A stretch of DNA of 64,000 bases from Datisca glomerata (GCA_003255025.1 QANY01002202.1:175893-239892), one strand, 5' to 3'. Shown: positions 20,661-33,590, counted from the first letter of the stretch. Program-made: numbers and translations. Notes: a model not told the origin generated them from the sequence alone.

Positions 20661-22937
20661 TTATTGCAATATGATTGGTCATCATGGATATTGGATTAAG
20701 GAACGACTTACCGTGTATGTTCGTTCTTCTTTGCAAATTCTTGATTCGTTAAGGGAGTTGGCTGATGGCTAGGAGATAATGAGAGTTTATAGTGGTGTGC
20801 TCATGTCAGTAAAAGCATTGGGGACACTCCGTCTAAGCTTTGAAAATAATTTTATTATTTTTAATAATGTTTATTTTATTCTATGTTTTTTGAGAAATTT
20901 GATTTTTTCATCATTACTACATGAACAATTATTTGATATTTATTTTATTAATAATAATTTTATTATTTCGAAGAATTGATTCAATATTTGTCATGCAAAA
21001 GTTTCAAACGGAGTGCATATGCTTAAACTGATACAACATGCGTTAAATAATTTAGAATTATTTAAAGTAGTAGCAAATCCTAAAAGTAACAAACAACAAA
21101 GAGTTTCTCATTATGATAACACGTATCTATGACATCTTAGGTTGGGACATATTAATCTAGATAGATTAAATAAGTTAACAGAGCATGGTGCTTTCAAAGA
21201 ACTAAAAGTTGATTTCTCCAATTTTTGAATCTTGTCTAGAGGGTAAAATGACCAAGAGACATTTTTCTAGAAAGGACTGAAGAGCTAAAGAACCACTTGG
21301 GCTAGTATATAATAATGTCTATGGGCCGATCAATGTACAAGCTAGAGGTGGATATGAGTATTTTATCACATTTATTGTTGATTCCAATAGATATGGTTAT
21401 ACTTATCTAATGCATAAAAAGTCTGAAACTTTTGAAAATTTAAAGACTTTAAAGTCGAAATAAAAAGCAATTAGGTAAATCTTTGAAAACACTTTGATCA
21501 GATTGAGTTGGTGAATACTTCTATAAGCAAGACACCTTTAGAGTTATGGAATGGCTCCAAACCTAGTTTGTCTCATTTCCATATATGGGGGCGTCCAGCT
21601 CACATTTTTAGACCCAAGATTGGAAAGTTAGACTCAAGGTCTAAAGTGTGTATATTTGTTGGCTATGCTCCAGAAACAAGATATGTGTACTTCTATAGTC
21701 ACAAGGATCAAAAGGTGTTTGTATCGATAAATGTCACATTCCTTGAACACGACTATAAAAAAAACTACAAACCTCATAGCAAAGTAGTTGTCGAAGAATT
21801 GGCATTTGCCTATATCAGTCCACCTTTATCATTAACAGATATATGACAAACCCCATACCATTGTTCCTGTTCAAGAAACTCCCGTGGGAGGGTTGTAAGA
21901 AAACATATTCACTATGAACTAGAGGCACATGTCCTAGTGTCTAACACTGATAAGGACGATCCATTAACAATTAAAGAGGCGATGGAAGATCCTGAAAATG
22001 AGAAAGGCAAGATTCGATGAAACAAGAAATGGAATCGATGTATTCCAATTCTGTTTGGGAACTTGTAGATCCACCTTAAGATGTTAGGCCCATTGAATGT
22101 AAATGGATCTTCAAGAAGAAAAGAGGTGTAGATACAAAAGTATAGACTTTTAAGACATGGTAGCCAAAGGCTATACACAAAGGGAATGAGTTAATTATGA
22201 AGAGACATTCCCTCATGTTGCCATGCTAAAATCCAATCGCATTCTTTTTTCCATAACTGGTAGTTTAATCTATGAAATATGACAAATGGACGTCAATACA
22301 ACTTTTTTAAATGGCTCTTAAGAAGAAAGCATCTATATGATGCAACCATCAGGGTTCGTGAAAAAAAGGGCAATATCAGAAAGTCTGCAAGTTGCTTAAA
22401 TCCATTTGTGGATTGAAGCAAGCATCTTGATCTTGGAATCTTATCTTTGATAAAATTATTAAATAGTATGGCTTCGAGCAAAATGTTGACGAAGCTTGTG
22501 TTTAATAAATACATCAAAGATAAGATACTGGTTTTCTTAGTTCTTTATGTAGATGATATTCAACTCATTGGGAATGATGTAGAAACTTTGTCAAAAGTAA
22601 AGAAGTGGTTAGCTGAGAAATTTCAAATGAAAGATTCAGGAGAGGCGAGCTATGTTCTAGGCATGAAAATCTTAATGGATAGAAAAAACAAGTTCTTGAC
22701 ACTTTCTCAGGTAACTTATATTGATAAGGTGCTGGAAAGATTCTCTATGAAAAATTCTAAGAAACGTCAACTACCGACCGAAGATGGAGTATCCAAGAGG
22801 AAGAGGATATGAGAAATGTTCCTTATGCTTCAGCTATTGGTAGTCTTATGTATGTAATGTTGTGTACGAGACCATACATTTGTTATGCAGTAGGAATTAT
22901 CAGTAGTTATCAGTCAAATCCTGAAGAATAAGGAACA
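20661..22937 (+). pseudogene. Copia B pol, broken and deleted
   Basis: A decayed protease (near 20680-20850) and the integrase pre-domain and core start (21090-21500) lead to a deletion: LDQIE*VGEYF near 21500 jumps straight to the integrase C-terminal frame 21508-21846 (LELWNGSKPSLSHFHIWG, VGYAPETR). The reverse transcriptase follows at about 21900-22800. Its last open part (22447-22812) keeps an intact VLYVDDIQLIGND, so the catalytic Y-V-D-D is preserved here. RNase H is absent because the element is cut at 22937. Confidence 0.8.
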
Positions 22938-23584
22938 TTGTTTGAGCTCAATAACTATTTAGTTCTAGAATTAACACTTTAGGGAACCAATGTACGATCG
23001 TTAGCAAAGCTTGGATTCCAAATCTTGTAAGATCATGTTCCCAGCCATCCATGTCACTGAATCTTCATAACAAAAGTCACTAGCCTATTACAAACAAACA
23101 TTAATGAATGAATCAAAAGATCCAAGACATGCATAGGAGTTCAAGACTACTCAGGATTCAGACTGATCTATATATGATCATCAATTTTGATGTATATTAA
23201 ATATTTATGATAAACGCTTAGTTAAAGATACTAATTCATATCAGTCATGTCATATATAAATTATATAAAGCACATTCACTAAGATGTCTATCCAAATCAA
23301 TGATTTGGATCTAGATCACATGCGTTCATAATGCTTAGTGAACCGTACTAGCAACAATTTATTAAAGATCTCATACTTTAATATGTTGCAGACTATTTTA
23401 TTCGTTGTTTATGATCTTAATCTTCTTGTACATATACAAGCTAATAGTCTCTTTAATGAATATGAAATTTTCATATATTTAAATATAAATTATTCAATAA
23501 TAACTCAAAAGAACAGTTAGAAAAAAAATGTAATTTCATATTGAAAATGTCTAAACATATGCTTTGAGGGAATTATACCCAAAA
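22938..23584 (-). repeat. Copia C 3' LTR, outer part lost
   Basis: On the minus strand it begins TTTTGGGTATAATTCCCTC, directly after the polypurine tract. It follows the LTR of copy A in reverse (CATGTTCCCAGCCATCCATG on the plus strand, also at 30083). It stops at 22938 in the middle of the LTR, where the pol of copy B begins. Confidence 0.85.
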
Positions 23585-23596
23585 TTCTCCCACTTG
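23585..23596 (-). other. Copia C polypurine tract
   Basis: The minus strand reads CAAGTGGGAGAA immediately before the 3' LTR, the classical copia plus-strand primer. Confidence 0.75.
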
Positions 23597-23599
23597 CCT

Positions 23600-24795
23600 T
23601 ACAGTAAATGTGGCATCTCTCTCAACCTCATATTACGCACATGACCCTCAAATGACTTCGCAGGAAGTGTTTTGGTAAAAGGATCAGCCAGGTTCTGATC
23701 TGACACTATCTTCATAATAGTCACATCCCCTCGCTGCTCGATCTCTCTTACAAGATGATATTTCCTCTAAATGTCCTTGGTTCTTTGGAATTAGCCACCG
23801 CCCCACTATTGTCATAGTACAGGATTAGTGGTTTGTCCATATCTAGAACTACTTCCAGATCATTATAGAACCTTTTGAGCCATACCGCTTCATCTGTAGC
23901 TTCACAAGCTGCTATATATTTGGCTTCCATAGTGGGATCTACAATATTGGATTGTTTAATACTTCCTCCAATCTACAGCTCCTCCACCTAGGGTGAATAT
24001 TGATCTAGTATGCAGTGGGGTTCAAGTCTCCACCTGAATAAACAAGTATATAATTTCTTGCTTCGAAGATACTTGAGAATGTGCTTTACTAAAATCCAAT
24101 GTTCTAAACAAGGATTTGATTGATAACGACTGACAATTCCTACTCCATAACATATGTCTAGTCTTGTACACAACATTGCATATATGAGACTACCAACAGC
24201 TGAAGCATAAGGAACCTTTCTCATATTCTCCTCCTCCTGAGGTGTCTTAGGACACAACTCCTTGGGAAGGACAATTTCATGTCATGTCGGTAGTTGACCT
24301 TTTTTGAAATTTTCCATTGAGAATCTCTCCAGCACCTTATCAATATAAGTTGCCTGAGAAAGTGTTAAGAATTTGCTCTTTCTATCCCTTAGGATTTTGA
24401 TGCCTAGAACATAGCTCACATGTCCCAAATCTTTCATTTGGAATTTCTCAGCTAACCACTTCTTTATTTTTGATAAAGTTCTTACATTATTCTCAATGAG
24501 TAGAATATCATATACATAAAGAACTAAAAAACAACTTTCTTATCTTTGATATATTTATAAACACAAGCTTCGTCAAAATTTTGCTCGAAACCATATGATT
24601 TAATAATTTCATCAATAGTAAGAGTTCAAGATCTAGATGCTTGCTTCAATCTATAAATGGATTTAAGCAACTTGCATACTTTCTGATCTTGCCCCTTTTT
24701 CATGAACTTTTCTGGCTGCATCATATAAATGCTTTCTTCAAGAGAGTCATTCAGAAAAGTTTTCTTGACATCCATTTGCCATATTTCATAGTCTA
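23600..24795 (-). pseudogene. Copia C RNase H and reverse transcriptase, broken
   Basis: Open frames 23748-23930 (EAKYIAACEATDEAVWLK, LILYYDNSGAVANSKEPR) and 23988-24257 (RKVPYASAVGSLIYAMLCT) mark RNase H and the end of the reverse transcriptase. Around 24500 the polymerase motif reads Y-V-Y-D instead of Y-V-D-D, which removes a catalytic aspartate. At 24795 about 350 bases of the N-terminal reverse transcriptase are missing: the linker ending RRVVRQ-like joins straight to SLDYEIWQMDVKK. Confidence 0.8.
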
Positions 24796-26170
24796 AACTA
24801 GCTAATATCTTGTCTTACAACTCTCCCACTATGACGTTGCACTGGGGTTTCTTGAATAGGAACAGTAGTTTCTATGGTTGTGCGTTTATTAGTTAATGAA
24901 GAAGGTGGTCTGATCTCATTGAATGCTAATTCTTCGAGAACTACTTTACTCCAAGATTTGTAGTATTTCATATAGTCGTGTTCAAGGAAAGTGGTATTTG
25001 TAGATATAAGCATCTTTTGATCCTTGTGACTATAAAAGTACTCACCTCTTGTTTCTGGAGCATAACCAACAAATATACACACTTTAGACCTCGAGTCTAA
25101 TTTTCCAATTTTTGGTCTAAGAACGTGACCTGGACACCCCCGTATATGAAAATGACACAAACTAGGTATGGAGCCATTCTATAAATCTAAATGTGTCTTA
25201 CTTACAGACTTAAAAGGCACTATATTCAATATGTAGGATGTTGTTTAAAGTGCATATCCTCAGAATATGAATAGTTTAACATCGACTTAACCATATCCAA
25301 TAGAGTTTGGTTTCTCATTTTTGAAACGCCAATTTGCTGTGACGTTCCAGGTGCTGTTTGTTGAGATAGAATGCCATACTCCAATAGGTAATCCTTGATT
25401 TCTAAACCAAGTATTCACCACCTCAATGTGATCGAAGTGTTTTTAAAGACTTACCTAATTACTTTTCAACTTCAGCTTTGAAGTCTTTAAAATTTCTAAA
25501 AGTTTCAGACTTTCTATGCATTAGGTAAGTATAATAACCATATCTAGAGTAATCGTCAATAAATGTGATGAAATACTCATACCCACTTCTAACTTGTGCA
25601 TTGCTCAGCCCACAGACATCACTATGTACTCGCTTAAGTGGTTCTTTGGCTCTTTGGCCATTTCCAAAGAAAGGTCTTTTAGTTTTTTTACTCTCTACAT
25701 AAGATTCACAAACTAGAAAAGTCCCAACTTTTAGTTCTCTCACAGCATCATGCTTTATAAAATTCTAAATTATTTAACGCATGTTTGGTCGATTTAAGCT
25801 TGTACAGTCCATTTGAAACTTTTACATGACAAATATTGAATCCATTTTTTGAAATAATATATTGATTATTAATAAAAGAAATATCAAATAATTGTTCATG
25901 CAGTAATGATAAAAAAATTAAATTTCTTGAAAAACCAGGAATAAAATAAACATTGTTCAAAATAAGAAAACTATTTCCAAAGCATAAAATGAGTATCCCT
26001 AGTGTTTTTGCTGACACGAGCGCATCACTGCCAACTCTCATTATCAACCAGCTCCCTTCACAAGTCAAGCATCTGTAAAGAAGAACATACATGGTTAGTG
26101 GCTCTTAAATCCAGTATCCAATATGACAAATCATATTTCATCAAACAAGCTTCAAGTACAAGTAAATCAC
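24796..26170 (-). pseudogene. Copia C integrase and protease, broken
   Basis: Frame 24798-25160 is the integrase C-terminal part (GCPGHVLRPKIGKLDSRSK, VGYAPETRGEYFYSHKDQK). Frame 25459-25743 carries the pre-integrase and core start (LVCESYVESKKTKRPF, VHSDVCGLSNAQVRSG, FIDDYSRYG). Frame 25748-26092 carries the protease-to-integrase linker (MRVGSDALVSAKTLG, NNVYFIPGFSRNLIFLS). The catalytic protease triplet near 26120 is disturbed by stops. Integrase inserts the cDNA, and protease matures Gag-Pol. Confidence 0.8.
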
Positions 26171-26172
26171 AT

Positions 26173-27022
26173 TTACCTTTCCTTTTTAGCTCGGAGAGAT
26201 ACTTGATATAATTTCTCTTTCAGTGCCTTCAACTTAACAATGGAAACATTTTCCCTTTGATTTGATGTCGCCTTTATTCTTCTTGGCCATGGGTGACTTT
26301 TGGCTTTCTTTCCTTGTTTACTCTTACTCTTGTCCTTATCATTATTCTTCTTCCTTTTGCTGTTCTTAACAACATTGGAAGAATTCCTCAGCAACATTTC
26401 CCTCACCCTCTTTGGTCATACTCTTGTTGAGTGACTCAAAAATCTGCAGCTCATTCAAAAATTGGGTCATTTGAATTTCAACTTGTTCATAACATAGTTT
26501 GTGGTGAACGTAGAAAAATCATGTATGAGCAACTCAAATATAATGCTGACTTGAGTTCACTCATTAATTGTAGCCACATGTACTTCTTCCTCATGCATTA
26601 TGTTGATCATGTTCAAAACATGTTCACGCACAGAAGTGCTTCTCTTCATCTTAATTGTCATGTAACTCCTAGTAGCCTCATGACGACGTTGATCAGACTA
26701 CTGCTCAAACATCGCCTGTAATGATTCCATAATATCATAGGCAGTTTTCATGCTTTCATGTTTTATTTTCATAACATCACTCATGCTCACAAGCATGAAG
26801 CACTTAGCTTTGTTGTTGGACTGACTCCAAGCATCAAACTTGTCCGTAACATTCTTATGGGCATTGGTAGCGGGTTCCTCAAGACATTCCTCAGTAAAAA
26901 GAAACTTGTGGTTCTCACATATTAGCATCAAATTTAAATTCAAATTCCATCTTATGAAGTTATCACTATTGAGTTTTTCAAGCGCGAGTAAAGCAGTAAT
27001 AGGGTTTCCCGGTGGTAGACAT
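26173..27022 (-). pseudogene. Copia C gag, broken
   Basis: The start is the ATG at 27022 (MSTTGKPITALLALEKLN). Frame 26698-26943 holds NLNLMLICENHKFLFTEEC, VSMSDVMKIKHESMKTAYD and a MFEQ end, all family gag landmarks. The knuckle near 26245 reads C-F-H-C then a stop, and its histidine is replaced by threonine. Frame 26173-26406 is the lysine-rich tail. Several frame changes separate the pieces. Confidence 0.8.
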
Positions 27023-28675
27023 AATAATAACTAAAAAATAAAACAGATATAATTCAAGATAATTGAAATAAATACAGAATTAAAACATGAATGCAACAAA
27101 TAAAACACATAAACTTAACAATTACTAATCCATGATAAGACAACCTAACAATTAATGTGTCCCCTTAGGGTCGGTCATATTAATTTTAATCTATCAATGA
27201 GATATTCTCATCCTTATTAATTAAAACTCGAAATATCTCATATTTTCTCTCTTAACAATAAGGTATCGCTAATTTGGTCAAATCACAATTATCCGCTAAA
27301 AACTTTATTGTGACTTTGTGAGTGTAACCCATTATTTCAGATTCCATGACTTGATTTAAAATATGTCGCCTTAGGGTCAGTCAAGGCTAAACTACATCAC
27401 TTAGTCCTATCTTCTTAAAAAGTTCAACCTTGATATTGATATAGTTCGAAACTTCTCTAGGGAGATGAAAACAAAGCCATCTCGAGGCCCTCTTTGTATC
27501 TCATGGTGTTGTACTAATAATAGAGACCATAGGGTACATTGACATGTCAATCTTCTCCCACTCACTATTTTATAATTAATGTGTTTCTATTTTAACTAAT
27601 CATTTATTCCAAATTAATTACTAGTTAAAATATCCTATGAATGTAAAATTAATTATTAATTTAATCTTCCTGGTCTAAGTTCATTTAACCTTCTAAATTA
27701 GGTGAACTTAGAAAAACTAATTAATTAAATACATCAAACTTTAATAAAACTCTTTTAATAAAGTTTGTTATCTTAAAAGTTATTAAGGCCTTTTGAATGG
27801 TGTGATTACCAAGTTTAAGTAATTAAAACTTAATTGTTTACATGTAATTGATTTTCCAAATCAATTCATATATAAACATATTAGGAGAGTCATAATCAAT
27901 CATGTTTCTACTAATAAGATGCATGATTAAATAAAATTGTTTGAAGTTTCATGTACGGCATGTGATCGACTAATTCATAATCATATCATCAATCAAATCA
28001 ATAAACATTTATTTACATAAATACAATAAATGAATGATGAACCGAATGACTATTGGGTATTTCTAAATTATAATATTTGAAAAATAAAAATAATTAATGA
28101 CTATTGGGTATTTCTAAATTATAATATTTGAAAAATAAAAATAATTACGAAAAGAACAATAAGAATGCATATTTCCAAAATAGCTCCTTCTCCACTAAAG
28201 GTCCATCTTCACAATCTTTAAGCTTTTATCAAAACCCTTTTAATTAGAATAAACTATTTTTCCTAATTAAATAATCTCATCAATTATCTTTTAAAATTAT
28301 TGATTACTCAAAAAATAATTTGATGAATCATCAATCTATGGTCAAACTCAATCAATTAATTAATTTTAATTTTCAAACAATTAAAACGGATAACTATCCT
28401 TTTAAAATTTCAAAAATTCAAAATTCAAAATTTAAAAGATGAATTAGATTAGGGTTTTTGCGAAGCATCGAGGGGATAGGGCAACAAGGTATCAGGGATC
28501 TGTGAAACATACCCTAGCAACAACAATGATTACCACTGACGAGGGTAGTGGGGTGGGCAACCCCACCGCCGTTGCCACCACCTTATCTCCGCCTGCGGTC
28601 CAACCGCCGGCGTGCCTCATGGCGGCGCCGCCGGTGGCACCACTGTTGTCGAATTTTCGACCGGCGATTCCAGAA
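27023..28675 (-). other. Copia C leader
   Basis: Reverse counterparts of the D leader blocks are present, for example CAAAGCCATCTCGAGG near 27470 and CTCTTAACAATAAGGTATCG near 27250. Its LTR-proximal end (28500-28660) is a GC-rich CCGCC block unlike its surroundings, which gives short proline-rich frames on the plus strand that are not believed. The primer-binding site expected near 28676 is missing. Confidence 0.75.
28045..28146 (-). repeat. 51-bp perfect tandem duplication in the copia C leader
   Basis: AATGACTATTGGGTATTTCT and the following 31 bases at 28045-28095 are repeated without a difference at 28096-28146. This is a recent event or an assembly effect. Confidence 0.9.
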
Positions 28676-30494
28676 CTTTTTAATTGAAAAATATTTTTTT
28701 CGGATCAGATGCATTATATATCTATACATTAAATCTAAGACATAGAAAGATATGACTTATACTGCTTGCAAACACAAACTGGTAACCTCATGAACAACAG
28801 ACTGTGAGATCCACACTAGAATCTTCCAATTCAATCCCCAAACACACTAGGACGTGTGTGGGCACGTAGAATAAATCAAACACACTTTTTTACATCTAGA
28901 TGTACTCAACACATGAGATCTACAGATTTCAGAGAAGGCCTATTGTGAGAGAAAATTCTAAGAGAATTAAGAAAAGTCGCAGAGCTTTTTTATTAACCTT
29001 TAACCACGCAATTACACACTGATTGCAGCTGCAGCACTGAAATTTTTTAAAATAATATCAATATATATATATATTCTAAGTCAAGGATCTTCAAATGTTT
29101 TAGGGATTTACACAAATTAGTAAATTAATTTCAAATGTACCATTATAGTGGGACCCATTGTAATCCTTACAACACGTGTTGTGATGAGCTACAATGTGCC
29201 ATGTCTCCATAGTAGTGTCACATGGCACTACAGTAGTCCATGGCAATCTCTAATTCAAAATCAGTGATTGACATGTGGGAGTCCAATATGCCCATGGCAA
29301 TTTTCTAAATATATTATTTATTTTAATTAGATAAATATTTCGGTATCAGTTAATTTAAAGTTACTTTATATGATCTCCCAATCAATTATTTTATCTGCTA
29401 ATTAACATATTAGATAAACCAAATTAAATCATTCTCTTATAATGATTTAATATTATTTAATTTCATAAATCAAATATTTTGTCTCACTTATCGATCAACA
29501 CAAAATTAATCGATAAAATTATTTAATTGTAATTTCCAAAAATTACGTTAAATAATTTAATCCATTAATTCTTAAGTAATTAATTACATATAATTATATC
29601 ATAAATATATATTTTCCCTAGAAATTTAATTGATATCGCAAGTTAGTCTTCTCTCATGTCTTAAAATCTTCACACCCTAGACTGTGTAATACATAGGTGA
29701 CTTGAAGGTCATGAACCCATAATCCTATGCTCCAATGAATAGAATTATTAATTAATAATCTTATTTATTAATTTTATTATTACTCCACTATAAATATGAA
29801 ATTTCACTCTTAATAATTATGGAATATACTTACAGAGTATTCTCGTGTAGTCCATTGATATAATCACTTCATGTAATTATGTCCTCCAATTATTTGTTTA
29901 TAACTTAGAGCTGGTCAAAATTATCATTTTACCCTTTAATTACCTTTTAATCCTTTGGTATCATTATTTCACTAGTCAATGGTTATAAATTTGAGCTCAA
30001 TAACCATTCAGATCTAGAATTAACACTTAAAGAAACAAATATACGATCCGTTAGTAAAGTTTGGATTTCAAATTATGTAAGATCATGTTCCCAGCCATCC
30101 ATGTCACTGAATCTCCAAAACAGTAGTCACTGGCCTGTTTTACAAACTAACCTTAATGAGTGAATCAAAATATCTAGCAGACATGCATACGAGTTCATGA
30201 CTACAAGGATTCAGATTGATCTACTTATGATCATCAATTTTGATGTGTATTAAATATTTATGATAAACGGTAAGTTAATAAAGATATTAATCCACATCGG
30301 TCTTATCCTATATAACCTAATTATATAAAGTACATTCACTAAAAATTGTATCCACATCAATTATTCGTATCTAGATCACATGCATTAATAAAAGATGCAT
30401 TATTCAACGGTAATTCAAAAGAACAATTGTAAGAAAAAAGAAATTTCATATTAAAAATATTTAAATGCATGCATTGAGGGCACTATGCCCAATA
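28676..30494 (-). repeat. Copia C 5' LTR
   Basis: On the minus strand it starts TATTGGGCATAGTGCCCTC at 30494 (the canonical TG has become TA, as in D) and follows the LTRs of A and D over their shared length. It ends near 28676 inside an AAAATATTTTTCAAT block that in D is followed by another 120 bases before the LTR end. Confidence 0.85.
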
Positions 30495-30594
30495 GCTCAT
30501 CGCCTTGGGCTCGAGACTTACCGATGTCTCAGTCCAAAAGACTCGCCAAAGTTCTGAAGATCTCCACTTTGACGACCATCATGTTTCTCTACTC

Positions 30595-31090
30595 CTAAAT
30601 TATTTGTGACATATTCACCCTCATGGAGCTAGCCTCCGCCTGAAGAGCGAGCACTTGTGCACTTAAAGCACCTAGCCTAATGGCTTGCCTTCTCGGATGA
30701 CTAAGACCAGGTTGTTCTGCTCTGCCTTCAAGGTCATGGATTTCATTATCCTTGAAATAATTGATTTGTGCTTCCTTTGTCATACTATTCCACAATGTAG
30801 CTAGTTCTCTTTGTGTCTGCATATCACAAACTCACTTGAATTACAATCATAATTTATTAATTTCATGTTATAATGTAATGTTTGTTTGAACATACTTACT
30901 TCAATACCCTTAAGATCTCCACTTGTCGCCCTAATTTTAGCACATTATTTCGCATTGTTTTAATTATAAAAAACAACATTAACATTGCAATAATTGATAT
31001 GAAGATATGTAACATTAAATTGATGATCTCATTAATTACTTACAAGAAACCACTCGGTGCCTTATTCACAATCACATTTATGTTAGCCAT
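30595..31090 (-). CDS. Small three-exon reading frame, unknown function
   Basis: Three minus-strand segments join in phase with canonical borders. Exon 1 (31090-31044) starts with ATG directly after TTTCAG and ends before GTAAGT. Exon 2 (30930-30900) lies between ATTAG and GTAAGTATG. Exon 3 (30816-30595) follows ATATGCAG and ends in a stop. The product is 99 residues, starting MANINVIVNKAPSGF and ending MRVNMSQII. The last exon looks helical, with an alanine/leucine/glutamine-rich stretch (GALSAQVLALQAEASSMRV). I do not recognise the family. The AG just before the ATG suggests an upstream 5'UTR exon. A transposon-borne accessory gene is a possibility, given the CACTA-like end at 31876. Confidence 0.5.
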
Positions 31091-31094
31091 CTGA

Positions 31095-33300
31095 AATATA
31101 TGTTAATATAATCTAATTTAGCAATTGACAATGTCTTCTTATGATGATTATCTATGATATTAATTTATAATGGATTGAGAATTATCTAGTATGAATGCTA
31201 AGGTCTTCTTATGAATGCTAATGTTATGTTCTTATATACATCTACCCCTATTATGTTATTAATCAACTTTATACAATAACTATTTGAGATAACGAATTAA
31301 TTGAAAGTGGCATACATCAACAATATTAATAAACGACAAACAAGATATGAATGTCAATGGCTTGCAAAAATCGAGGCAAGATTTCACAAAAATATGAATA
31401 TATAAAGAATTTAAAGAATGTATGAAACTTAGTTAATCTAGTTGCAACATGCTCTTCTCTAAGTTTTTCATAATTTATCATGTTAAAAGAATCATATTAG
31501 TATATTTCTACCATGTAGGTAAGCTAGTTAAAAACTCTATAAAAATCCAAATCTCTAGAATCATATGAAAATGATGTTGATCATGTAGTTCTAAAGTAGG
31601 ACTTTCCCTTTTATTTGATTTCTTGAATGATAACATGTATTATATTATTCATCTAATAACAAACATACATATGAAATAACATTGTTTCCATGCAAGAAAA
31701 CAACCTCAATTAATATCACCTTCCAACTATAATATTCCGTGTAGAACGTGAAAAAGGCAAACCATGAGAAACTAGTCTACAACATAGCAACTTCCATTTG
31801 ATTAAATAAATCATATTCAAGATAATGATATTGAGACATAAATTCTTATAGGAGTTAATATTCCTAAAGTAAATCACTACCAATTTTGTCAATGCCGACA
31901 GTGTTCCCTGTTTATCATCAATAATCAGGAGGTTTCGCCTGAAAAAAATAAGGAGACACTTTTATAATTCAGTGAAAATCTAACATCAATCCAATGTTAT
32001 GTTCTCAAAAGTAAATCTGTTATAACTATAATAAAATATTAATTTTATTTCTCAAGAGCAACCCACAACAACATTAAGACATGAACATAATCCAACCCTT
32101 TTGCCAAAGCATAAATAATGACGTGAGGAAGCGTTACACAAAGTGTCACTATAATACATAAATTATTCATATTGATAATCATATGAGTTGACCAAATCAT
32201 CACTAATATGAAATATGAATCCACTAGTTAGGAACTTGCTTATTATTAGAACATTACTTTCACAACAAAGAGTACATTGAGTCTTTGTATTCTATCACTA
32301 TTATTTAAATATTTTATGATGAAATAGTCAGTCTTTGTGCAACGTGCATCTGGACATGATAAAGAAAAACTTGGTCTATTTGTCTATTTAGATTGGACCA
32401 TCTAGCTAGTTATAGACTAAGTCATCACGTCTATACTCCTTTTTGCCCGTACATTTTTTTCCTTTTTGAAGCTTTAACGGTCCAACCATGATTCTGAGTC
32501 GCTCTTAAATCAATCTGAATGAGGGTAGAAAAAAGATAAGTTTACTTATTTCCAGTTTTCTTTGTTCCTCGCTTTATCCCTGTTTCATTGTTATTTCCTC
32601 TAATGTGGTATCAACTATTATTATTGCTAGTTTTGGATGGAACTTAATGTCATTTTTTCTGTTTCCGCTTCTCCTCACCTTTGTTTTTATTTTCTTGAAA
32701 TCTCTAGGCTTACTTTGTTCTTCTTCATTCATGATTAGATTAATCGCTTCTCAAGCGTGTAAGACACTAGATTCATTTATTCATCTACAAAGGTAAGAAG
32801 ATAAACATGGGGAAAAGAATTTTGGACTTCCAAAACAAATGCAGAAGTAGTATTAAAACAAAACATAATATAGCTATCCATCTTGTTATGTTGTTCATTG
32901 TAATCGTGAATTGTTTGAATATGGGTGTCATAATATCAATGTTCAAAGAACACATAATGGTTTGCAAGAAAGTAATAATACAAACAAAATCTTTATATTC
33001 AGCTCTAGAACAAAGTATAACGTACAATTCACAATAACAACATGGATAGATTCCAATTTCATTTCGATGTTCTAAAATTAGTACTAATTTTAAGAATATC
33101 CATTTACGGATATATGTCTGTAATCAGTTAAAGAATAAGCATTCTGTCAATCTTAGAGTCACAATAAGAGCTATAAAGAGAAGGAAAAAAAATTAATAAA
33201 AACCTAAATCACTAAACATGCAAATCGATACAAGAGGAAAATACAAATCGCAATGAAAACCTTAAATCAAAAACATGCAAGTCACAACCAAAAACCCTAA
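31095..33300. other. AT-rich stretch with a CACTA-like end, no clear gene
   Basis: CACTACCAATTTTG at 31876 followed by TCAATGCCGACAG resembles a CACTA terminus with its subterminal motif, and CCCGACATTGG near 33794 is a related motif. On the minus strand TTTTTTTCAGGCG near 31940 looks like a 3' splice site. Short frames (32605-32796, 32785-33027 and others) have no family features. This could be intron sequence between the exon at 33590 and the small gene at 31090. Confidence 0.35.
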
Positions 33301-33373
33301 ATCAAAAACATTCAAATCCAAAAACTTCTCCAACAAGATGAAGAAAATGATCTAGGGTAGAGAGCTCGATCAT

Positions 33374-33590
33374 ACCTGGGTATCATTGAACTTGAAGGAC
33401 TCCCAAACTTACTGAACCAAAACCCTAAATTATTAGAAAATCTTGGAGAAGAGTGCTCGATCAAAGTTGCGAAGGAAGTTGTTGTGTATGCGACCTTGCA
33501 GCGGTGGTGGAATTGACCTTGTAGCAGTGGGGAAGAGAGCTTGATTGAAGACAGGATGAGAGGAAGAATGGAGATAGAGGTGGAGCTCAT
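33374..33590 (-). CDS. Candidate first exon of a minus-strand gene
   Basis: Upstream (33595-33660) the minus strand is CT-rich with CTTCTCTCTCTTCTCTC, like a plant 5'UTR. ATG at 33590 opens a frame of about 72 codons, serine/leucine-rich at its start (MSSTSISILPLILSS), a composition seen in plastid or mitochondrial targeting peptides. It ends ATACCCAG|GTATGATCG, a good 5' splice site near 33374. Without splicing the frame runs on to 33312. Whether it connects to the exons at 31090-30595, in the same direction 2.3 kb on, cannot be decided from sequence. It may be a gene fragment captured by a transposon. Confidence 0.35.

Larger units (their letters stand above)
17865..22937 (+). mobile_element. 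Ty1/copia retrotransposon copy B, internally deleted
   Basis: Same family as A, C and D. It starts with LTR sequence directly after the FAR1-like coding region, has lost most of the LTR, the primer site and the early leader, and carries a MULE-like insertion in the leader. It then keeps gag, protease, parts of integrase and the reverse transcriptase. It ends inside the reverse transcriptase/RNase H connection at about 22937, fused to copy C. CCAAT at 17860-17864 would be the left target duplication, but the right partner is lost. Confidence 0.85.
22938..30494 (-). mobile_element. Ty1/copia retrotransposon copy C, minus strand
   Basis: Same family as A, B and D, in reverse. From right to left it has a 5' LTR (28676-30494), leader, gag, protease, integrase, reverse transcriptase, RNase H, polypurine tract and a cut 3' LTR (22938-23584). 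The primer-binding site and LTR end are deleted near 28676, and part of the reverse transcriptase is missing near 24795. Stops and frameshifts throughout. Confidence 0.9.

Noticed and set aside
28502..28745. Proline/alanine-rich plus-strand frames in the GC-rich block
   Set aside because: The block is the leader of copia C read on the opposite strand. There is no start context or homologue.
32605..33037. Hydrophobic short frames on both strands
   Set aside because: AT-rich chance frames that overlap in opposite directions. No membrane-protein family is recognised.
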